Assembly (NCBI GenBank): GCA_011523515.1
Contig: WTGO01000054.1
Span: 33,595-97,594 of the forward strand
Reading direction: 5' to 3'
From: Chloroflexota bacterium
GTDB taxonomy: Bacteria > Chloroflexota > Anaerolineae > Aggregatilineales > Phototrophicaceae
Length of the DNA: 64,000 nt
Shown here: positions 60,097-64,000 of the stretch, piece by piece
How the letters are laid out: the number at the start of each line of letters is the position of its first letter
Numbering within the stretch: position 1 is the stretch's first letter
The notes under the pieces: generated by a model
What the model was told of the DNA's origin: nothing
The model's input: the letters and a program-made list of their open reading frames with translations, nothing else
Database searches by the model: none
Position numbers and translations under genes: made by a program

Positions 60097-61722
60097 GTGC
60101 CCTATACATCTAACAGCCCACGACCGCCCCGCCCGTCCGATGTCGGCCGATCGATCTGGGGTGGCGCGCCGCTACCGCCAATCCCGGAGCGTGTGCTCGA
60201 CGGGATCCCCGGATTTCTCGCCTGGCTTGCGCTGCTCGTTTCTATCGCCAGCGCAGTCGCCTTTCCCTTGACGCTGATGACAATGGCCGCGCTGGTCGCC
60301 TGTTACTCCGCCTGTCGTTTTTTCCTGGCCGGCATCGCCAACGGTATTGGCCTGCGCCGCATCGACGACTACGAGAGCATCGATTGGCATCAGAAGTATC
60401 TGGACGAAAAGACGCCAAGCGCGCTGGATTGGGACAGCGTACATCATCTGGTCATTATCCCCAATTACAACGAATCGATGAAGATTCTCTGCCGTACGCT
60501 GGATCAGCTCAGCCTGCAGCGCAACGCCCGGACGCAGATATCGGTTCTGCTGGCGATGGAAGCCGCCGAGCCGGAAAGCTACCAGAAGGCGCAGAGCCTG
60601 AACCGTCAATACGCTGATTTTTTCGCCAACGTGTATTTTACGGTGCATCCGCGCGGCCTCATGGGCGAGATGCAGTGCAAGTCGGCCAACCTCTCCTGGG
60701 CGGTCAACCGGTTTCTTGAGAATGTCGTCGATGAGCATGAGCTGGATCCCGATAAGCTCGTGCTAACCACCATGGATGCCGATACCCGCTGGCACGTCAA
60801 CCACTTCGCGGCGCTGACCTACCACTTCGCCACAAACGAAGACCGCCACCGCATATTCTGGCAAGCGCCGATCCGGTATCACGGCAATATCTGGCAGGTC
60901 AATCCCCTAATGCGCATCATCAATACATACGCCACCGCCTTTGAGCTGGCATACCTGGCCGCGCCCTGGTGGATGGCGATGCCGATGTCGTCTTATTCTC
61001 TGAGCCTCAAACTGCTGGAGCAGAGCGGCAACTGGGACACAGACGTAATCGCCGATGAATGGCATATGCTAATCAAAGCTTATTTCGCCACCGGCGGACA
61101 CGTGTCGATTCAGCACATTTACCTGCCCTTCCTGGCCGATTCAACCACCGGCGCCAACATCTTCCAATCGATCAAGAATCGCTATAGCCAGACTCTGCGC
61201 CATGCCTGGGGCAGCAAAGAAGTCGGCTATATGCTGGCAAGATTGATCGAGAACCCCAGCGTCTTCTCTTTCAATTCGATCAAGCTGCTGCTGCGGATCG
61301 CCCATGATATTCTGCTAGCGGGCGCGGGCTGGATCATCCTGACCGTCGGCTCGCAGCTGCCGGTATTTTTCCACCCGGATATCGCGCCAGTCAAGCTGGA
61401 TGGTCTGCTGGCGGCCAGCGACAAGCTGGTCTACACGGTCGCTGGCTTGTCCGCCAGCCATCCGGCCTGGTTCTTGCTGGCGATTTCCGGCTTGGTGATG
61501 CTGGTGCTGGTGGTCGTGTTTCAGGTGCAAGACTATCGCATTCGTCCCGAGCGGGTGGCGCCATATACATTGGTCGAGTCGCTACTGGAGCTGCTGAGCA
61601 TTCCTTTTATGTTGGTCTTGACCCTGCTGGTTGTGGCGCTGCCCACCATGGTCGCCCAGACGCGCCTGCTGCTGGGCATCCCGCTGCAATTCATCGTCAC
61701 AGACAAGACCACCGATCGCTGA
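60097..61722 (+). CDS. Membrane glycosyltransferase, family 2-like
   Basis: A 541-residue integral membrane protein. Two N-terminal helices precede a GT2-type cytosolic domain with HLVIIPNYNESMKIL, the DxD motif in LTTMDADTRWH, and DEWHMLIKAYF in the position of the catalytic ED. The C-terminal third has about three membrane segments (DILLAGAGWIILTVG, WFLLAISGLVMLVLVVVF, FMLVLTLLVVALPTMV). It probably makes a surface polysaccharide or glycolipid, but the substrate is unknown. GTG start at 60097 with a weak ribosome-binding site. Confidence 0.82.
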   Translation: MPYTSNSPRPPRPSDVGRSIWGGAPLPPIPERVLDGIPGFLAWLALLVSIASAVAFPLTLMTMAALVACYSACRFFLAGIANGIGLRRIDDYESIDWHQKYLDEKTPSALDWDSVHHLVIIPNYNESMKILCRTLDQLSLQRNARTQISVLLAMEAAEPESYQKAQSLNRQYADFFANVYFTVHPRGLMGEMQCKSANLSWAVNRFLENVVDEHELDPDKLVLTTMDADTRWHVNHFAALTYHFATNEDRHRIFWQAPIRYHGNIWQVNPLMRIINTYATAFELAYLAAPWWMAMPMSSYSLSLKLLEQSGNWDTDVIADEWHMLIKAYFATGGHVSIQHIYLPFLADSTTGANIFQSIKNRYSQTLRHAWGSKEVGYMLARLIENPSVFSFNSIKLLLRIAHDILLAGAGWIILTVGSQLPVFFHPDIAPVKLDGLLAASDKLVYTVAGLSASHPAWFLLAISGLVMLVLVVVFQVQDYRIRPERVAPYTLVESLLELLSIPFMLVLTLLVVALPTMVAQTRLLLGIPLQFIVTDKTTDR

Positions 61723-61816
61723 ACCCGCCACAATGCTTTCCCCTAGCGGGCTTGCGCGGCAGACCGTATCATAAAGCCGTCAAGCCGTCGACTTGAAACA
61801 ACTGGAAGGACGAGAC

Positions 61817-62593
61817 GTGCCCGAGCAGCGCGTTCAAAAGATCTTGGCGCAGGCCGATTTCGGTTCGCGCCGCCACTGCGAGTCGATTATCAGCAGCGGG
61901 CGCGTGCAGGTGAATGGCAAGATCATCGGTCTTGGCGCCAAAGCCGACCCGCTGAAGGATGTGATTCTTGTCGATGGCGCGAGAATCAACACCGTGTTTG
62001 AGTCGATCTGCATTGTCGTCAACAAGCCCAAGGGCGTGCTCACCTCGAACAAGGCCGAGCCTGACGACAGCCGCCCCACCATTCGTGAACTCGTCGAGGT
62101 TCCAGGCCACCTCTTCCCAATCGGCCGCCTCGATGCCGACAGCGAAGGATTGCTGATCCTCACGAATGACGGCGAGCTGGCGAACCGCATATCTCACCCG
62201 CGCTACGAACATACCAAGACCTACAAGGTCACGGTCAAAGGCAAGCTGTCACGCGCGACCAGCGAGGCTTGGGAGAGCGGTGTCTGGCTCGATGACAGCC
62301 GTACGGCCGCTTGCTCCGTGAAAGTGCTGCAAACTTCCAAGCGCTCGACGGTGCTGCGCATCGTCATGCTGGAAGGGCGCAAGCGCCAGATTCGCCGGGT
62401 CGCCCAGCAACTGGGGCACCCGGTCATGCGTCTGGTCCGTACGCATATCGGGCAGCTGGGATTGGGCACCCTGCGCAAAGGCGCCTGGTATCAGCTCGAT
62501 GAAGGCGAAATCGAGGCGCTGCAAACGCCCGCCCGCGAGCTCGCCGATATTCGCCGCGCCCGACGCCGACGCAAGCGCAAAGCCGACCGCTGA
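61817..62593 (+). CDS. Ribosomal large subunit pseudouridine synthase, RluB/RsuA type
   Basis: A protein of 258 residues from GTG 61817, which has GGAAGGA six bases upstream. An S4 RNA-binding domain (QRVQKILAQADFGSRRHCE, residues about 1-60) precedes the synthase domain with the catalytic Asp in PIGRLDADSEGLLILTNDG and the conserved EGRKRQIRRV. The Arg/Lys-rich tail (RRARRRRKRKADR) should aid RNA binding. RluB, RluE, RluF and RsuA are not distinguishable by eye. Confidence 0.92.
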   Translation: MPEQRVQKILAQADFGSRRHCESIISSGRVQVNGKIIGLGAKADPLKDVILVDGARINTVFESICIVVNKPKGVLTSNKAEPDDSRPTIRELVEVPGHLFPIGRLDADSEGLLILTNDGELANRISHPRYEHTKTYKVTVKGKLSRATSEAWESGVWLDDSRTAACSVKVLQTSKRSTVLRIVMLEGRKRQIRRVAQQLGHPVMRLVRTHIGQLGLGTLRKGAWYQLDEGEIEALQTPARELADIRRARRRRKRKADR

Positions 62594-62611
62594 ATACGAG
62601 CGCTTGAGCCC

Positions 62612-63340
62612 ATGTCCTACGATCTGAGCATTGAAGAATACATCGCGCGACAGCCCGAGTACGACAAGTGGCGCGGTATTCTGCACCCGCTGCTGCGCGC
62701 GGCCGTGCCTGCGATCTGCAAGGTTGATGTGCAAGGCCTGCAAAATGTCCCGCGCCAAGGCAGAACCTGCCTGATGATCAACCACGTCTCGTATCTCGAC
62801 CCAATAGTCGTTACCGCCAGCATCCCTTTCCGGCATACTGTTTCGCTGTCCAAAGTGGAGAATTTCGCGATTCCGGTCGCGGGATGGCTGCTACGGCGCT
62901 GGGGACATTTCCCAATACACCGGGGGGATTACGACCGCAAAGCGCTGCTGCAGACGATCGCGCTGCTGCAGAGCGAACAACTTGTGCTAATGGCGCCTGA
63001 AGGCACGCGCCACAGCGGCGGCCTGCAGCCGGGCAAGGATGGCCTGGCTTACATCACCACCAAGGCCGACGCCGTCATCGTGCCGGCTGCGATCTGTGGC
63101 GCAGAAGACTGGCGGCGGCGTCTCAAGCGCTTCCGCCGCGCCTACGCCAAAGTCGTCTTTGGCGCGCCATTTCGCTTCCGCAAGGGCGGCAGCAAACATA
63201 TTCCGCGAGCGGTGCTATCCGCAATGATTGCCGAAGCCATGTACCAGCTGGCGCTGACCATTCCCGACGACTTCAGATACCTGCGCGGTTTCTACAGCGA
63301 CATCGAGAATGCCAGCACCGAGCACCTGGAATTCGTCTGA
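62612..63340 (+). CDS. 1-acyl-sn-glycerol-3-phosphate acyltransferase family (PlsC)
   Basis: A 242-residue acyltransferase with motif I NHVSYLD (HX4D catalytic pair), motif III APEGTRHSGG, and the downstream IVPAAICGAEDW. A membrane-facing hydrophobic segment is weak; it could associate peripherally. It would transfer acyl chains to lysophosphatidic acid. It lies 18 bases after the pseudouridine synthase, on the same strand. Confidence 0.9.
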   Translation: MSYDLSIEEYIARQPEYDKWRGILHPLLRAAVPAICKVDVQGLQNVPRQGRTCLMINHVSYLDPIVVTASIPFRHTVSLSKVENFAIPVAGWLLRRWGHFPIHRGDYDRKALLQTIALLQSEQLVLMAPEGTRHSGGLQPGKDGLAYITTKADAVIVPAAICGAEDWRRRLKRFRRAYAKVVFGAPFRFRKGGSKHIPRAVLSAMIAEAMYQLALTIPDDFRYLRGFYSDIENASTEHLEFV

Positions 63341-63342
63341 TT

Positions 63343-64000
63343 TCAGCGCGCTTGCAGCCGGTCCAGCGCCCAATCAGTCAGCGCGTCTACCGACACGCCC
63401 AGGTTGGCAAAGCGCTTGTCCTGTGTGAAGCCGCGCTGATAACGGATATAGATCTGCTGCAGGATCACGAGCAGTCGAAAGATCCCCAGCACGTGGTAGA
63501 AGCGCATGTGACGCAAGTCGCGCCCGCTCTTCTCGGCATAACGCGCCACAATCTCGTCCCGGGTGAAGAAGGCGCAGTCGCCGGCCGGCATCGTGCCAAT
63601 GGCTTGCACAAAAGGCGGATCATCCGGCTGCGTCCAGTAGGTCAATAGTGTGCCCAGATCAGACAATGGATCTCCCAGCGTACACATGTCCCAATCGAAA
63701 ATGGCCACAATTCGCGAGGGATCGTCATGGGCGAACATGGTGTTGTCCAGCTTGTAATCATTGTGCACCAGCGAATGATAACCGCTCATGGGCAGTTCGG
63801 CGCTCAGCCAGCGATAAATCTCGTCAACTCGGGCGTCGTCTCCGCTCTTGGCCGCCCCCCAGCGCCGATTCCAACCTTCTACCTGGCGCTTGATAAATCC
63901 GGCAGGCCGACCCAAATCGGACAAGCCCAGTACCTCGTAATCCACCGCATGGAAGGCGGCCAGCGCGTCGACCAGAGCTTCGCTCATGCGCCGCGGCGCA
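63343..64000 (-). CDS. Phosphotransferase-family protein (partial)
   Basis: The C-terminal part of an aminoglycoside-phosphotransferase-like kinase, cut at the window edge. LVHNDYKLDNTMF is the catalytic HxDxxxxN loop, and IFDWDMCTLGDPLSDLG holds the metal-binding Asp. The frame remains open past the ATG at 63987, so the start is outside. It resembles ACAD10-type phosphotransferases linked to fatty-acid metabolism. It converges on plsC with a two-base gap. Confidence 0.88.
   Translation of the reverse strand, partial: APRRMSEALVDALAAFHAVDYEVLGLSDLGRPAGFIKRQVEGWNRRWGAAKSGDDARVDEIYRWLSAELPMSGYHSLVHNDYKLDNTMFAHDDPSRIVAIFDWDMCTLGDPLSDLGTLLTYWTQPDDPPFVQAIGTMPAGDCAFFTRDEIVARYAEKSGRDLRHMRFYHVLGIFRLLVILQQIYIRYQRGFTQDKRFANLGVSVDALTDWALDRLQAR

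Noticed and set aside
59978..60271. Small frame in the glycosyltransferase leader
   Set aside because: It overlaps the real gene in another frame, is Arg/Pro/Ser-rich and has no convincing ribosome-binding site.

Overview
The window is a gene-dense stretch (about 58% GC by impression) of a bacterial chromosome, with short intergenic gaps and long co-directional runs. I see no rRNA, tRNA, CRISPR array, insertion sequence or phage gene. Gene content and style point to Chloroflexota, possibly an Anaerolineae-like lineage: an rpmH-rnpA-yidD-yidC-jag block with a short Oxa1-type YidC, PucR-type regulators, several small membrane TPR proteins, a membrane-anchored MurF-like ligase next to Ddl, a large 7TM-GAF-HTH regulator, and a trio of conserved-looking unknown proteins. 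This is inference from protein character, not from a search.

Layout. 1-3.7 kb: thiol peroxidase, a DM13-domain membrane protein, a YtcJ-like amidohydrolase and a PfkB kinase. 3.8-7.5 kb (minus strand): rpmH-rnpA-yidD-lipoprotein-yidC-jag behind a clear sigma-70 promoter; a beta-propeller lipoprotein is inserted between yidD and yidC. 7.8-10.7 kb: three unrecognised genes in a row, then a small membrane gene that looks frameshifted. 10.8-19.2 kb: a glutamate synthase large subunit flanked by two PucR-family regulators. 19.3-27.9 kb (minus strand): two GNAT acetyltransferases, AlaX, an unknown protein, three membrane TPR proteins and ileS, with a tiny ORF carrying an exceptionally strong Shine-Dalgarno sequence in the ileS leader. 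28.0-30.1 kb: small TPR protein, UroD-like protein, rsmD. 30.1-40.9 kb (minus strand): a long run argC-argB-argD-argJ-carA-carB-hpt-cca. 41.6-49.5 kb: rpoD, a GNAT protein, the 7TM-GAF-HTH regulator, ftsK and a shortened, membrane-anchored XseA-like nuclease. 49.5-54.2 kb: SRAP protein with two membrane proteins, DUF2344 protein, psuG, DinB and a secreted propeller. 54.2-64 kb: B12-type radical SAM protein, alpha/beta hydrolase, MurF-like ligase, Ddl, GT2 glycosyltransferase, a 23S-type pseudouridine synthase, PlsC-type acyltransferase and a partial phosphotransferase.

The most striking observation is upstream of argC. A strong promoter is followed by a 28-codon ORF with four arginine codons within five, then an intrinsic terminator, then the argC ribosome-binding site. 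This is the architecture of a transcription attenuator for the arginine/carbamoyl-phosphate operon, where repressor control would be the usual expectation. Other leads are the membrane-anchored mini-XseA, the ileS leader ORF, a perfect 9-bp hairpin abutting the ddl Shine-Dalgarno, inverted repeats at the gltB and murF-like promoters, and the three-gene unknown module.
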